Assembly (NCBI GenBank): GCA_023412275.1
Contig: JAEYNY010000025.1
Span: 1 to 42,653, forward strand
DNA length: 42,653 nt
DNA from: Bacillota bacterium
GTDB lineage: Bacteria; Bacillota; Clostridia; Acetivibrionales; DSM-1351
Reading direction: 5' to 3'
The notes under the pieces were generated by a model. The model had not been told where the DNA came from. It did not search any database and worked only from the letters and a program-made list of their open reading frames with translations. Positions 33,501 to 41,638 of this stretch are shown here, piece after piece. The first letter of the stretch is position 1. Every line of letters starts with the position of its first letter. The translations under genes and the position numbers were made by a program.

Positions 33501-35423
33501 TCAAGAGTGTTCGGAGAATCAGCAGAAGTATCCGAAGTTAACTTTTCATTAGTTCTTCCAATTATGGCGGCACCTGATAATCTAATACAAAGTACTGTAA
33601 ATGGAAATGATATAGTGCTGAAATGGAATGCATCAAGTTATGCAACCGGATATAACGTATATCAGATAGTTAACGGGCAAAAATCTCTAGTAAAAACTCT
33701 TACCGGTAATGTTACTACAGTAACATTTGCAAATATGCCGTCAGGAGAGTATAGTTATAAAGTTTATTCATACAGTACGAGATTCGGAGAATCGCCGGAA
33801 GGTAGTTCTTCAAACTTTCAGTTAATCTGGCCAATAGTTGAAGCGCCCGTTCTCACATACAACATTTACGATGTTAACAATATAACTTTATCATGGAAAG
33901 CAACAAATTGGGCAAACGAGTATCGTGTTTATGAGATTAAGGATGGAGAAAGACAATTGCTTTACAAAGGCACTGCACTTAGCTTTAAGATATACAATTT
34001 GTCCGAGGCTGTTCATACATATGAAGTTACTGCATACAACACACGTTTTGGAGAATCAGAACCGTCCAACAGAATAACAGAGAATATAATTTTTCCTGAT
34101 ATGCAGGCTCCTAAAGCAACGGTAAAGGTATTGGATTCAACAACTGCTTCAATATCTTGGAGTTTTGTTACATATGCAAACGGCTACAATGTTTATGAAT
34201 TGGTAGATGGAGCACCGGTTTTACTTGTAAAGAACCTGAATAATCTTTCATATCAGGTCAATAATCTTTCATACAAAGATCATCAATTTTATGTTACTGC
34301 ATACAGTAATTCCTTTGGGGAGTCAGAACCATCCAATATAGTGACAGCCATTCTTATTGTTGATACAAAAGCACCTGTTACAAATTCTAATACACCTGTC
34401 AATTGGGTTAACAAGAGTCCTGTAGTTGTAACTTTATCTGCAACGGACAATATGACTGGAGTTGCAAAAACATATTATTCCTTAAATAATAGTGATTTTA
34501 TTGAAGGAACTACTATTACAGTAGATAAAGTAGGAGTCAATAAAATATCATTCTATTCTGTTGACAAGGTTGGCAACAAAGAAGAGGTAAAAACAGCAGA
34601 GGTGAAGATTGATAATACTACACCTGTTACCACTGCAAAAGTACCTGCCGATTGGTCAAAGGAAGATGTGGCAGTTACATTAACTGCAACAGACGACCAG
34701 AGCGGAATTGCAAAAACATATTATTCAGTTGATGAATCCGACTTTACGGAAGGAACCTCTTTCACAGTAAAAGGTGATGGAATTCACAAAATCAGTTATT
34801 ATTCAGTAGACGTTGCTGGAAATAAAGAAGAGGTAAAAACAGCAGAGGTGAAGATAAAGAAATCAGAGCCTATTATAACTTTGAATTTATGCGACGAATA
34901 CAGTATTTGCACAAATTTGAGATTATCTTATAGTATAGAGAAGAATGGATATGACATAGTTAGTGAAAAAATGGTAGTAACTGGTCCTGGTGAAACCACT
35001 GGAAAAGTTGTAAAGAACAATACTTGCATCAAATTAGACAGACCCGGAAAATACACTGTTACAGTGACAATTAAAGATGCAGAGGGTAATATCACTACAG
35101 TTGAGAAGCATTTTGAAGTTTATTTGCCTGCAGTTGTCATAGTAACTCCTTGTATTGTTATTTGTAACAAGGGTGTACTTACAGTTAATGTTTTAGTACC
35201 GGGATTGGGATGCAAAAAGGAGTTTGATCTTGATACTGCCACACTTAATGGAGTTAAAGCTCTTTCAGATAACAAAGGTTATTATATGCAAGCAAAACTC
35301 GGTCAGTTTAAATTTGACAGATCCGATTTTAAGTGGACTTTCTCATTATGTAATACCATGGAGTTCCGTTGTTATGTTGATGGTTATTTAGTAATCGGAC
35401 GTACAAATGTAATAGTACTATAA
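30528..35423 (+). CDS. giant secreted protein with 14 fibronectin type III-like repeats
   Basis: 1631 residues. Signal peptide about 1-32 (MMKKKVGSKF, LLLVVCCLNLMLL). Residues about 38-1277 are 14 tandem FN3-like modules of about 88 residues, each with a VxLxW strand, a SYNIYQVVNGQK-type strand and a GES motif near the end. Residues about 1280-1445 are two OmpL47/bacterial-Ig-like repeats with YYSLNNSDF/YYSVDESDF and KEEVKTAEVKI. The last 185 residues are a Cys-containing beta-rich domain I do not recognise. No LPxTG, SLH, dockerin, cohesin or carbohydrate-binding module is seen, so the attachment mode is unknown. It may be a long surface stalk or adhesin. GAAAGGTAGGG precedes ATG. Transcribed alone with a structured leader and strong terminator. 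Confidence 0.9.
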   Translation: MMKKKVGSKFLSLLLVVCCLNLMLLPTGILAASNSSILPPSNLTAQLTSPDDVKVTWNSVYGATGYNIYGISEGQLKQLGTTTSTYFTFNDLPEGTYTYVVSTLSADGESGPCAPASVDIVYPEMQAPDTLTNTFQNINDVTLNWSAALYAQTYNIYKISADGERTLLTSTANRTYTLTNVPAGNYTYAVTAVNSLYGESPLSTSLEVNVIFPVIAAPGNLASRIQNGTDVILTWNSATYANSYNIYELIDGQEVLKATANTTTITLTNIPAGTHTYVVHSVSSRFGESAEGSRVTATLGDVLMPPPGNFSYTVNNDKDIVLSWASVPNATNYRIYQVINGQKVLKSTVTKNTATFYNMTAGDYIYEVHSYSTTYGESIEGSTLTVTIKGQTMLPPENLKYSLANQNDITLTWSAVANANSYQVYQVVNGEKQLKKTVSTNSVTFTNMPEGEYHYIVTSVSTLYGESQSGSEVTFSIIFPTMKAPENLTYKIQNVNSVVLSWSASDNANSYKIYEVVNDQKTLKTTATGLTSTISNVSAGDHTYEVHSVSSRFGESVEGSRISITVKQDMAAPLNLEYSIANGNDITLKWTAADYATSYNVYQVVDGQKVLKKNVTTTSITFTNLLAGDYDFVVTSVSSVFGESSNGSEIKFSLVFPAMIAPTDLTYAIQNVNNVVLTWSAVTYANSYKVYELVDGKEVLVTTTYTPTAKISNIKAGDHTYVVHSVSSRFGESIEGSKVSMTIKQEMLAPTDLVYSIANGNDVTLKWTASQYATGYNIYQVVNEERQLVKSVTTTTVTLTNMPAGDYQYVVTSTSTVFGESSSGAEIKLSVVFPTMTAPGNLTYKIQNANNVVLSWDAVNYANSYKIYEVANGQKVLKTTVYSNTGTLSNVQPGDHTYEVHSVSSRFGESLEGSQVSLNISQQMLPPANLEYSIVNGNDISLKWSAAEAANSYNIYQVIDGQKKLIKNVTTTYVTFTNMPAGAYDYLVTSVSRVFGESAEVSEVNFSLVLPIMAAPDNLIQSTVNGNDIVLKWNASSYATGYNVYQIVNGQKSLVKTLTGNVTTVTFANMPSGEYSYKVYSYSTRFGESPEGSSSNFQLIWPIVEAPVLTYNIYDVNNITLSWKATNWANEYRVYEIKDGERQLLYKGTALSFKIYNLSEAVHTYEVTAYNTRFGESEPSNRITENIIFPDMQAPKATVKVLDSTTASISWSFVTYANGYNVYELVDGAPVLLVKNLNNLSYQVNNLSYKDHQFYVTAYSNSFGESEPSNIVTAILIVDTKAPVTNSNTPVNWVNKSPVVVTLSATDNMTGVAKTYYSLNNSDFIEGTTITVDKVGVNKISFYSVDKVGNKEEVKTAEVKIDNTTPVTTAKVPADWSKEDVAVTLTATDDQSGIAKTYYSVDESDFTEGTSFTVKGDGIHKISYYSVDVAGNKEEVKTAEVKIKKSEPIITLNLCDEYSICTNLRLSYSIEKNGYDIVSEKMVVTGPGETTGKVVKNNTCIKLDRPGKYTVTVTIKDAEGNITTVEKHFEVYLPAVVIVTPCIVICNKGVLTVNVLVPGLGCKKEFDLDTATLNGVKALSDNKGYYMQAKLGQFKFDRSDFKWTFSLCNTMEFRCYVDGYLVIGRTNVIVL
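30639..34360 (+). repeat. 14 tandem ~265-bp repeats coding FN3-like modules
   Basis: The modules begin near each MxAPxNL/LPPxNL stretch. From module 5 to 11 two types alternate: type A with IQNVNNVVLSW and SSRFGESxEGS (modules 6, 8, 10; module 3 is similar) and type B with ANGNDITLKW and SVFGESS (modules 7, 9, 11; module 5 is similar). This shows growth by duplication of a two-module unit of about 178 residues. Modules 1, 2, 13 and 14 are more divergent. Confidence 0.85.
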
Positions 35424-35445
35424 AAAATTCTATTGGTGTTAAATT

Positions 35446-35496
35446 TGCTTCCTTGTCGGTTTACAGTTGATGTAACCGATAAGGAGGCATTTTTTA
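35446..35496 (+). terminator. terminator after the giant FN3-repeat gene
   Basis: A long stem, TGC-TCCTT-TCGGTT-ACA (35446-35465) against TGTAACCGA-AAGGA-GCA (35471-35489), with few mismatches, followed by a T run. Confidence 0.85.
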
Positions 35497-35903
35497 TTAT
35501 TTAATCAAAGTTTTGAATATAATGGGCAATATATGATATAATGTATTTAAATGGATAATTTGAATTTTGACAATTGGATAATTTAGCTTAGTTATGAATT
35601 TGCAACATATAAAAATTACATTTTTTGTATTTTCCTTTTGTTCTCCTTTTTTAGTATAAAAAGAGATTCTCTCTTCTTACATTCCCCATGAAATTCTGCA
35701 GTACATCAAAATTATCCAATGTAGGTATACAAATGAGTAGGTTTAAGGGGTTTTAGCTACCTTTTTGCTTAAATTATATTATTGGGGGGTGAGTTCTGTA
35801 CTTTTTACAAAAGATAAAGTTTGCTCAAATATTTAGGACAATTTATAAAAGCAAAAGAGAAAGAATGTTATTTAGTGTTAAAGAAAGAATAGGAGGATTT
35901 TAT
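35497..35903 (+). promoter_or_regulatory. long upstream region of the GH30-dockerin gene
   Basis: There is no gene in this stretch. A candidate promoter is TTGAAT (35513-35518) with TATAAT (35537-35542), 18-bp spacer, implying a leader of about 360 bases. GGATAATTT occurs at 35553-35561 and 35576-35584, and ATTGGATAATTT (35573-35584) has an exact reverse complement AAATTATCCAAT at 35709-35720. AAGAGA/TCTCTT makes a small dyad near 35660-35675. These are candidate regulator sites for a plant-polysaccharide gene. AGGAGG at 35891-35896 serves the start at 35904. Confidence 0.5.
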
Positions 35904-37502
35904 ATGAAAAAAATGATTCGTTTATTAAGTTTAACTATGGTTTTGATGCTAGTATTCACAATGGCATTACCATTAAATCTTTATGCGGCATCAACAGTTA
36001 CCGTGGATTGGGATACCAATTATCAAGCAATTGATGGTTTTGGTGTTTCAGAAGCTTTCCATCAGTCCAATAATATTGCTCTTTTAGGAGATACAAAGAA
36101 AAAGGAAATTTATGACTTGCTCTTTTCAACTTCAAAAGGTGCAGGATTTTCAATTTTCCGTTCTATACTCGGTGACGGAGGAACATGGGGAAATGCCACA
36201 GACGGACCAAATAAAACAATGCAGCCATCTGAATCAACTTGGGACTGGAAAGAAACAAACGACGACCAGATATCCATGATAAGAGAAATACAGTCTGCTT
36301 ATGGAATTAACAAAATTCTTTATACTGTATGGAGTCCGCCAGCGTGGATGAAATCAAACGGGTCTACTTCTAGAGGATATTTAAAGACTGATAAATATCA
36401 AGCATATGCAACATATTTAGCTGAGCATATAAAAAACTACAAATCAAAATTCGGAATTGATATTACTCATATTGGGATTGCAAATGAACCTAATCTGGAG
36501 ACAGACTATTCTTCATGTACATGGACATCATCTCAATTCAAGACATTTATGAAGGATTATCTAGTACCAACTTTTGATAAAGAAGGTATTACTGCAAAAG
36601 TTATTTTGGGTGAGCCAATGTCATGTACTGAATCATTTGCAATAGATAGCTTGAATGATGCTACAGCAGTGACAAGAACAGATATTGTAGGTTGTCATAA
36701 TTATGGATCATCCTACACAACCTTTCCAACAACAAAGGCAAAGGGAAAAGCAATATGGGAAACAGAAATATCAGATATGAATGGAAATGATACTACAATT
36801 ACTGACGGTTTGAAGTGGTCAAAACAAATTTTTGATTTTATGACAATAACTCAGGGAAATGCATGGAATTATTGGTGGGGTGCCTGCTATAAAACATATA
36901 ACGGAGAAGGCCTCATACAAATGGATATGAATTCAAAAACTTATAAAATTGCGAAAAGACTATACACAATAGGTCAATATTCAAGATTTATAAGGCCCGG
37001 CTGGCAAAGATTCTCAGCTACTTCAAATCCTGTATCAAATGTATATGTTACTGCATATAAAGATCCTGCTACCGGAAAATTTGCTATAGTTGCTATGAAT
37101 GACGGTTCTACAAGTCAATCGATTACATATACATTGAAGGGCTTTACTCCTAGCTCGGTTACTCCGTATACAACTTCTTCAACTCAGGATTTGGCAGAAG
37201 GTACAAAGATAACTGTTAGTGGAGGAAGTTTTACAGCAAATCTGGCAGCCAATTCCATAACTACATTTGTAGGGGGAGAAGATGTGAATCCTGGTATCTA
37301 TGGTGATGTTAACGGTGACAAAGTTGTTGATGCAATTGACTTTGCACTTTTTAAACAATACCTGATAAAGCAAATTAGCACATTCCCGTCATCTGATGGA
37401 ATGAAACTTGCTGATGTAAATGGTGATAACAGTGTTGATGCAATTGACTTTGCATTGATCAAGAAGTATTTGTTGGGTTCAATACCTAAATTGCCTGTTT
37501 AA
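35904..37502 (+). CDS. cellulosomal GH30 glycoside hydrolase (xylanase-like) with type I dockerin
   Basis: 532 residues from the ATG with AGGAGG 7 bases upstream. Signal peptide about 1-28 (ending NLYAAS); GH30 (beta/alpha)8 barrel plus beta side domain about 30-455; type I dockerin about 466-530. The barrel opens QAIDGFGVSEAF; the acid/base is E195 in ANEPN and the nucleophile is E288 in WETE. This fits GH30 endo-xylanases or glucuronoxylanases of clostridia; the exact subfamily is uncertain. The dockerin has two Ca-binding segments, DVNGDKVVDAID and DVNGDNSVDAID, with Ala-Ile at the cohesin-recognition dyad, unlike the Ser-Thr of C. thermocellum. It should be secreted and docked on a scaffoldin for hemicellulose breakdown. 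Confidence 0.93.
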   Translation: MKKMIRLLSLTMVLMLVFTMALPLNLYAASTVTVDWDTNYQAIDGFGVSEAFHQSNNIALLGDTKKKEIYDLLFSTSKGAGFSIFRSILGDGGTWGNATDGPNKTMQPSESTWDWKETNDDQISMIREIQSAYGINKILYTVWSPPAWMKSNGSTSRGYLKTDKYQAYATYLAEHIKNYKSKFGIDITHIGIANEPNLETDYSSCTWTSSQFKTFMKDYLVPTFDKEGITAKVILGEPMSCTESFAIDSLNDATAVTRTDIVGCHNYGSSYTTFPTTKAKGKAIWETEISDMNGNDTTITDGLKWSKQIFDFMTITQGNAWNYWWGACYKTYNGEGLIQMDMNSKTYKIAKRLYTIGQYSRFIRPGWQRFSATSNPVSNVYVTAYKDPATGKFAIVAMNDGSTSQSITYTLKGFTPSSVTPYTTSSTQDLAEGTKITVSGGSFTANLAANSITTFVGGEDVNPGIYGDVNGDKVVDAIDFALFKQYLIKQISTFPSSDGMKLADVNGDNSVDAIDFALIKKYLLGSIPKLPV

Positions 37503-37539
37503 GGTTTAAAAGAACATTAACACGTTATTATAACTTAAG

Positions 37540-37597
37540 AAGCACCTCGTTGATTAAAGACTATAAATAATAGTTTTTAATCAACGAGGTGCTTTTT
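37540..37597. terminator. strong bidirectional terminator
   Basis: AAGCACCTCGTTGATTAAA (37540-37558) pairs with TTTAATCAACGAGGTGCTT (about 37575-37593), a stem of 18-19 bp followed by T and preceded by A. It closes the GH30 gene and reaches the stop of the convergent MFS gene. Confidence 0.93.
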
Positions 37598-38816
37598 ATA
37601 TATCCAAACCAGGGTTTGCTGAGTTATCTCTATCAATGAATTTTATACCTGCTGTAAAAGCAACACAAATAGATGTGGTAATCGCTACAACTATCCAGAC
37701 ACTACTTGTACCCAAATAACTAATAATTACTCCAGAAATCATTGGTGCCGAGAACATTCCGATTCTTGAAACTGCATTAAATGTTGAACAGATTCTACCG
37801 ACATGTGTAGAGGGGCTCTTTTCAGTCACGTAAGCTATCGAATTTACAGAAAACAGAATCTCTCCAACAGACCAAAGTATTGTAGAGATTATTAATAGTA
37901 TTATATTGATTGAATAATAATAGGACCCGAAACCCACTAAAAAGAATAGCCCGGAAAATATCATATTTGTAATAGAACTCATTTTACCAAGTATTTTTGT
38001 AATTATAGGAGTGAAAAATATAACGAAAATACTGTTTACACTAATTAGCAGTCCGTAGTATTTTGCACCGGTTGTAAAACCGAAAGTAGAATTTAAAGAC
38101 AAGGGCAGAGTGAAAGTATATTGTGCATATATAAAATTAAAGAAAGCACATAATATTATAAAGGCTATAAGTATTTTTTTTGCAGAAAGAATATGGAATG
38201 TTTTAGTATTCTGTTTTTCAACATTTTGAACTTTAGGAGCTACAGCGGATTTATTACTAATAAAAATACTAACTAACCCGGCTGCGGCCATGGTTGTTAA
38301 TCCATCTCCAATGAACAAATAATTGATATTTTTTGAAATAAGGAATCCACCTAAAACCGGACCTATTGCGTATCCTATGTTAAAGCCTATATACATTAAA
38401 GAAAAAGCTCTCTTCCTGTCTTCTCCTTCGGTTGATCTCGTTACAAGGGTATCAATACACGGATAAATCATTCCGGCGATAATAAAGGAGATTATTAATA
38501 GAAAAACACGGACATATATATGATTTGTAAATGTAATTAATATCAAGCAGGCAGCAGAAACTACTTGCGACAATATTAACACATTCCGGGTATTGAACCT
38601 GTCTGCCAGTACTCCACCCAATAAATTTCCGGGAATATAGCACATTGTAATAATTGTTATGTATACACCGGCAGTGCTGCTTGTAAATCCCAGTTCTTTC
38701 GTAAAAAGCAAAGATAAAAAGGGTAATACAAAACTGCCTACGGAAGAAATGATTCTTGAAATAAACAATATAATTATGTCTTGTGAAATAGTTTTGTATG
38801 GCATTATTGATTTCAT
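37596..38816 (-). CDS. MFS transporter
   Basis: 406 residues with about 12 membrane helices. The loop between helices 2 and 3, GGVLADRFNTRNVL, is the MFS motif A, and GFNIGYAIGPVLGGFL lies in the helix 5 area. The pattern is that of drug/metabolite efflux MFS proteins (about 390-410 residues). The ATG at 38816 has GGTGG before it; a TTG 12 bases upstream is a less likely start. It is the last gene of the minus-strand set, 24 bp after the cupin gene, and may export the product of that set. Confidence 0.87.
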   Translation of the reverse strand: MKSIMPYKTISQDIIILFISRIISSVGSFVLPFLSLLFTKELGFTSSTAGVYITIITMCYIPGNLLGGVLADRFNTRNVLILSQVVSAACLILITFTNHIYVRVFLLIISFIIAGMIYPCIDTLVTRSTEGEDRKRAFSLMYIGFNIGYAIGPVLGGFLISKNINYLFIGDGLTTMAAAGLVSIFISNKSAVAPKVQNVEKQNTKTFHILSAKKILIAFIILCAFFNFIYAQYTFTLPLSLNSTFGFTTGAKYYGLLISVNSIFVIFFTPIITKILGKMSSITNMIFSGLFFLVGFGSYYYSINIILLIISTILWSVGEILFSVNSIAYVTEKSPSTHVGRICSTFNAVSRIGMFSAPMISGVIISYLGTSSVWIVVAITTSICVAFTAGIKFIDRDNSANPGLDI

Positions 38817-38840
38817 TTTTACCACCAATCTGTATAATAA

Positions 38841-39176
38841 TTAATCTTTTTTTACAAGATAATCTTCTCTGACAGGTGACCAACTGTCATACATAATAGT
38901 AAAATCATCCATTATTTGGACACTGTGTTCAATAAAAGAGGGAATAGAACACACATCTCCGGCATTCAAAATTTTTGATTCACCATTTACCGTGAATTTG
39001 GCTGATCCCTGAATAACAACCGTGATTTGTTCATGTTCATGCTTATGCAGGGGAAGTACCGTTTGAGGTTCAAACTCCATGAAAGTCATCATTACATTGT
39101 TTAAGGAAACCTCCTTGATCTTTACTCCAGGTTTGGCATTTAGCTCAGGCATATCATTTAATACATGAAAATACAT
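38841..39176 (-). CDS. small cupin domain protein
   Basis: 111 residues forming a single cupin barrel. Motif 1 is LHKHEHEQITVVIQG with the metal ligands His, His and Glu; motif 2 is GDVCSIPSFIEHS with the last His. Such small cupins bind a divalent metal and act as isomerases, dioxygenases or ligand sensors; the reaction here is unknown. AAGGAG precedes ATG. It lies between the M16 peptidase gene (27 bp) and the MFS gene (24 bp) and is likely co-transcribed. Confidence 0.87.
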   Translation of the reverse strand: MYFHVLNDMPELNAKPGVKIKEVSLNNVMMTFMEFEPQTVLPLHKHEHEQITVVIQGSAKFTVNGESKILNAGDVCSIPSFIEHSVQIMDDFTIMYDSWSPVREDYLVKKD

Positions 39177-39203
39177 TTTTACATTCTCCTTCTCGATAAT
39201 AAA

Positions 39204-40499
39204 CTATAATAAGTATTTACTTACCATTTCGGTAAGATCAGTTTCAAAAGGCCCAATTGCAGAGATAACCGTTTCATCAGTAAAAAATATTTCGTCTACC
39301 AGTTGGTTTACATCTTCTGTACTCACTTCTTGTATTTCGTTGATTGCTTCATTTGATGAAAGTAATCTGTTGAAAAATATGTGAGACTGAGCTAAATGAG
39401 CCATTTTGTACCGCAAATTCTCAATGCTGAAACAATAATCTGTGATAACTTTTCTTTTGGCCTGAGAGATTTCATCATTATTTAAACGTTTTTCTCTCAT
39501 TATCTTCAACTGTTGAAAAATCAGGTCAAGAAGCCTTTCAAAATGTTCCGGGCATGTGCAGGTATTTATTATAAAAAGGCCTTGGGTCTTATACGACATC
39601 CGTTGAGTAATTACGGAATAAGCAAGACCGAATTCTTCTCGTATAATATTTGGCAGCCTTCCGGTTATACCCCCACTTAATACACCGTTTAAAACCGACG
39701 ACGCATTTATTTTTTTTGAATTATCATAACCTACTCCCGGAAATCCAATACTCAGGTATGATTGATTGATTTTTTGGTAGCTCTGAAAAAACCTGGCAGA
39801 TGTCTTATCTTCTACAATCTGCTTAGTAGGTTTTGACTTTTTGTTAATGCTCCCAAAGTGTTTATCAATGACTTCAGTAAGCAGGTCAGATGACATGTTT
39901 CCAATTATAGATATAACTATATTATCTAAAGTATAGGTTGATTCCAAAAAATCAGCTGTTATTTGTTGAGATAATGCACGAATTGTAGCTTCATTACCTA
40001 CCACGGGCAAACCGTAAGATTGACTTCCCCAAAAAAGCTTGCATGTGGTATTAAGTATAAAGTCGTTTATCGAATCCTTTTTCTTTCGAATTTCTTCTTG
40101 TACTACTTTTTTTTCAGTTTCAAAATCCTTAACTGAAAAATCTCTGTTTGAAATCATGTTCCCCAGAACTTTGATTGCTACAGATATATCATCGTTCATA
40201 ATTTTTGTATAATAACAAGTAAATTCCCTGTCTGTAAAGGCATTAATCTGTCCTCCACGGGATTCAATCTCAGTAATAAAGGGTTTTCCTGACATAGGAT
40301 CAACACCTTTAAAAAGCAGGTGTTCAATAAAATGGGAAATACCGTTATTTTCTTTTGTTTCACTGCCGGAGCCAGTTTTTATCCAAACTCCTACACATGC
40401 AGTATGTAAAAAAGGATTACTTTCAGTTACAACGGTTAATCCGTTGGAATAGACTATTTTACTTATATTATCATTTTTGGGATAAATTATAAATGACAT
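39204..40499 (-). CDS. M16 family zinc peptidase
   Basis: 431 residues, the size of a single-chain M16B peptidase (PqqF/AlbF/YmxG-like). The inverted zinc motif HFIEH (H56, E59, H60) and the third ligand E136 (VVQEEIRKKKD) are present, so it should be active. The rest follows the two-half M16 fold (FPGVGYDNS, GLAYSV). The start is the ATG at 40499 with GGGGGAAAT upstream; the reading frame is open further upstream without a good site. No signal peptide, so the peptidase is cytoplasmic. M16 peptidases mature peptide natural products in several RiPP pathways. Here the upstream operon has a radical SAM-PqqD protein, which makes peptide processing a fair inference; general proteolysis is the alternative. 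Confidence 0.9.
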   Translation of the reverse strand: MSFIIYPKNDNISKIVYSNGLTVVTESNPFLHTACVGVWIKTGSGSETKENNGISHFIEHLLFKGVDPMSGKPFITEIESRGGQINAFTDREFTCYYTKIMNDDISVAIKVLGNMISNRDFSVKDFETEKKVVQEEIRKKKDSINDFILNTTCKLFWGSQSYGLPVVGNEATIRALSQQITADFLESTYTLDNIVISIIGNMSSDLLTEVIDKHFGSINKKSKPTKQIVEDKTSARFFQSYQKINQSYLSIGFPGVGYDNSKKINASSVLNGVLSGGITGRLPNIIREEFGLAYSVITQRMSYKTQGLFIINTCTCPEHFERLLDLIFQQLKIMREKRLNNDEISQAKRKVITDYCFSIENLRYKMAHLAQSHIFFNRLLSSNEAINEIQEVSTEDVNQLVDEIFFTDETVISAIGPFETDLTEMVSKYLL

Positions 40500-40554
40500 A
40501 TTTCCCCCAGTTGTTAGATTTTGAGCTTTAATACTATTTACAATATAATCCGAC

Positions 40555-40890
40555 TTACAATATACCGAAGTTAAAAGCAAACCGCAGGGAAAGGATGATG
40601 AGCATTCCGACACCTATGGTTGCTAAAATATTACGTGTTTTGTAGGCTACCAGACAGGCAACTATACCTGCTATAAGGTAATCATTATGCAGAGATAAGT
40701 TCAATTTCCTATCGGTAACAAAAAGTGTAGGTGCAATAAGTGTGGTTAGGATGGATATAGGTATATACTTGAGCCATCTGACAGCACGTTCAGAAAAAGG
40801 TTTATTTTTTAAAAGAAAGATAAAAAGAAATCGTGTAGTAAAAGTTAAAACGGCGATGGCAATAATTAAAATTATTTTCTCAAAGTGCAA
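40555..40890 (-). CDS. azlD: AzlD-type transporter small subunit
   Basis: 111 residues with four membrane segments (about 4-24, 38-58, 67-84 and 88-108). TRFLFIFLL, WLKYIPISILTTLIAPTLF and the ending GVGMLIILSLRF match the AzlD family (about 100-110 residues), the small partner of AzlC. The start overlaps azlC by 19 bases; the first possible start is a TTG at 40890, only 2 bases after GAGGAG, so the real start may be a few codons later or depend on coupling to azlC. In family members the AzlCD (BrnFE-like) pair exports branched-chain amino acids. Confidence 0.87.
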   Translation of the reverse strand: MHFEKIILIIAIAVLTFTTRFLFIFLLKNKPFSERAVRWLKYIPISILTTLIAPTLFVTDRKLNLSLHNDYLIAGIVACLVAYKTRNILATIGVGMLIILSLRFAFNFGIL

Positions 40891-41612
40891 AACTCCTCAA
40901 TCCCCCCTCCGATAATAGCTGCTGATACTGCTGCTATTATAATATACCATTTCCCCGGTAAAATAATGGCACCGGCAACAGATATAATAGCTGCCGAAAA
41001 GCATACAACTATTTCTTTCCTTGTTTTCAGCTGTGGGATTAAAAGAACTATAAAGGTAGCAGGCATCGCAAAATCCAGTCCCCATTTTAATGGGTTTTTT
41101 ATAATTCCTCCAAAAGCAGCTCCTAAAGCTGAAGTGGTTGTCCATGAAAAATATATTGCAAGGTTTGCACTAAGCTGATACACAGGGTTGAACCCTTTTT
41201 CCCTGTAGTATGTTATTGTAAGTGCATATGATTCATCTGCCATACCAAATGCTAATAATGCTTGCCATTTTATCTTTAGTTTCTGAAGATAAGGTGCAAG
41301 TGATGCCCCCATCAGCAAATGCCGAAGATTGATAAGCAATGTTGTAAATAGAATTAAGAGGAATTGTACACCACCGGAACTTATCATACTTACGGTTGTA
41401 AATTGGGCGGCACCTGCAAAAACAGTCAGTGACATAAAATAAGTTTCAAACCAGGTTAATCCTGATTGCCTTGCAATTATTCCATAAGCCAATCCAAAAG
41501 GAACCAAGCCAATCATTAAAGGTAAAGCATCCTTAATAGCTGTTATTATATCGGTGGTAGGTATATTTGGAAGTAATACTTTTTTTCTTTCAAATACTTG
41601 TTTAATTTGCAT
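40872..41612 (-). CDS. azlC: AzlC-type transporter large subunit
   Basis: 246 residues with about seven membrane helices. Family motifs: ALPLMIGLVPFGLAYGIIA, FAGAAQFTTVSMI and LINLRHLLMGASLAPYL, then WQALLAFGMADESYAL. AzlC with AzlD forms an exporter of branched-chain amino acids or related molecules. GGAGGAGG lies upstream though a little far from ATG, with AAAGG nearer. Its 3' end overlaps azlD by 19 bases, and the radical SAM gene ends 26 bases upstream, so all three share a transcript. Its presence in this operon might mean export of a modified amino acid or free supply control; this is inference. Confidence 0.9.
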   Translation of the reverse strand: MQIKQVFERKKVLLPNIPTTDIITAIKDALPLMIGLVPFGLAYGIIARQSGLTWFETYFMSLTVFAGAAQFTTVSMISSGGVQFLLILFTTLLINLRHLLMGASLAPYLQKLKIKWQALLAFGMADESYALTITYYREKGFNPVYQLSANLAIYFSWTTTSALGAAFGGIIKNPLKWGLDFAMPATFIVLLIPQLKTRKEIVVCFSAAIISVAGAIILPGKWYIIIAAVSAAIIGGGIEEFCTLRK

Positions 41613-41638
41613 CTACCTTTAAATCCTCCTCCAAAATG

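Noticed and set aside
30639..34360. Direct repeats that could suggest a CRISPR or satellite array
   Set aside because: The repeats are about 265 bp, in frame, degenerate at DNA level and encode FN3-like protein modules.
35689..35757. Short frame of 22 codons in the GH30 upstream region
   Set aside because: No ribosome binding site precedes the ATG and the peptide has no features; treated as chance.
40885..41178. Plus-strand open frame opposite azlC
   Set aside because: It is a shadow of a conserved membrane-protein gene and lacks a ribosome binding site.
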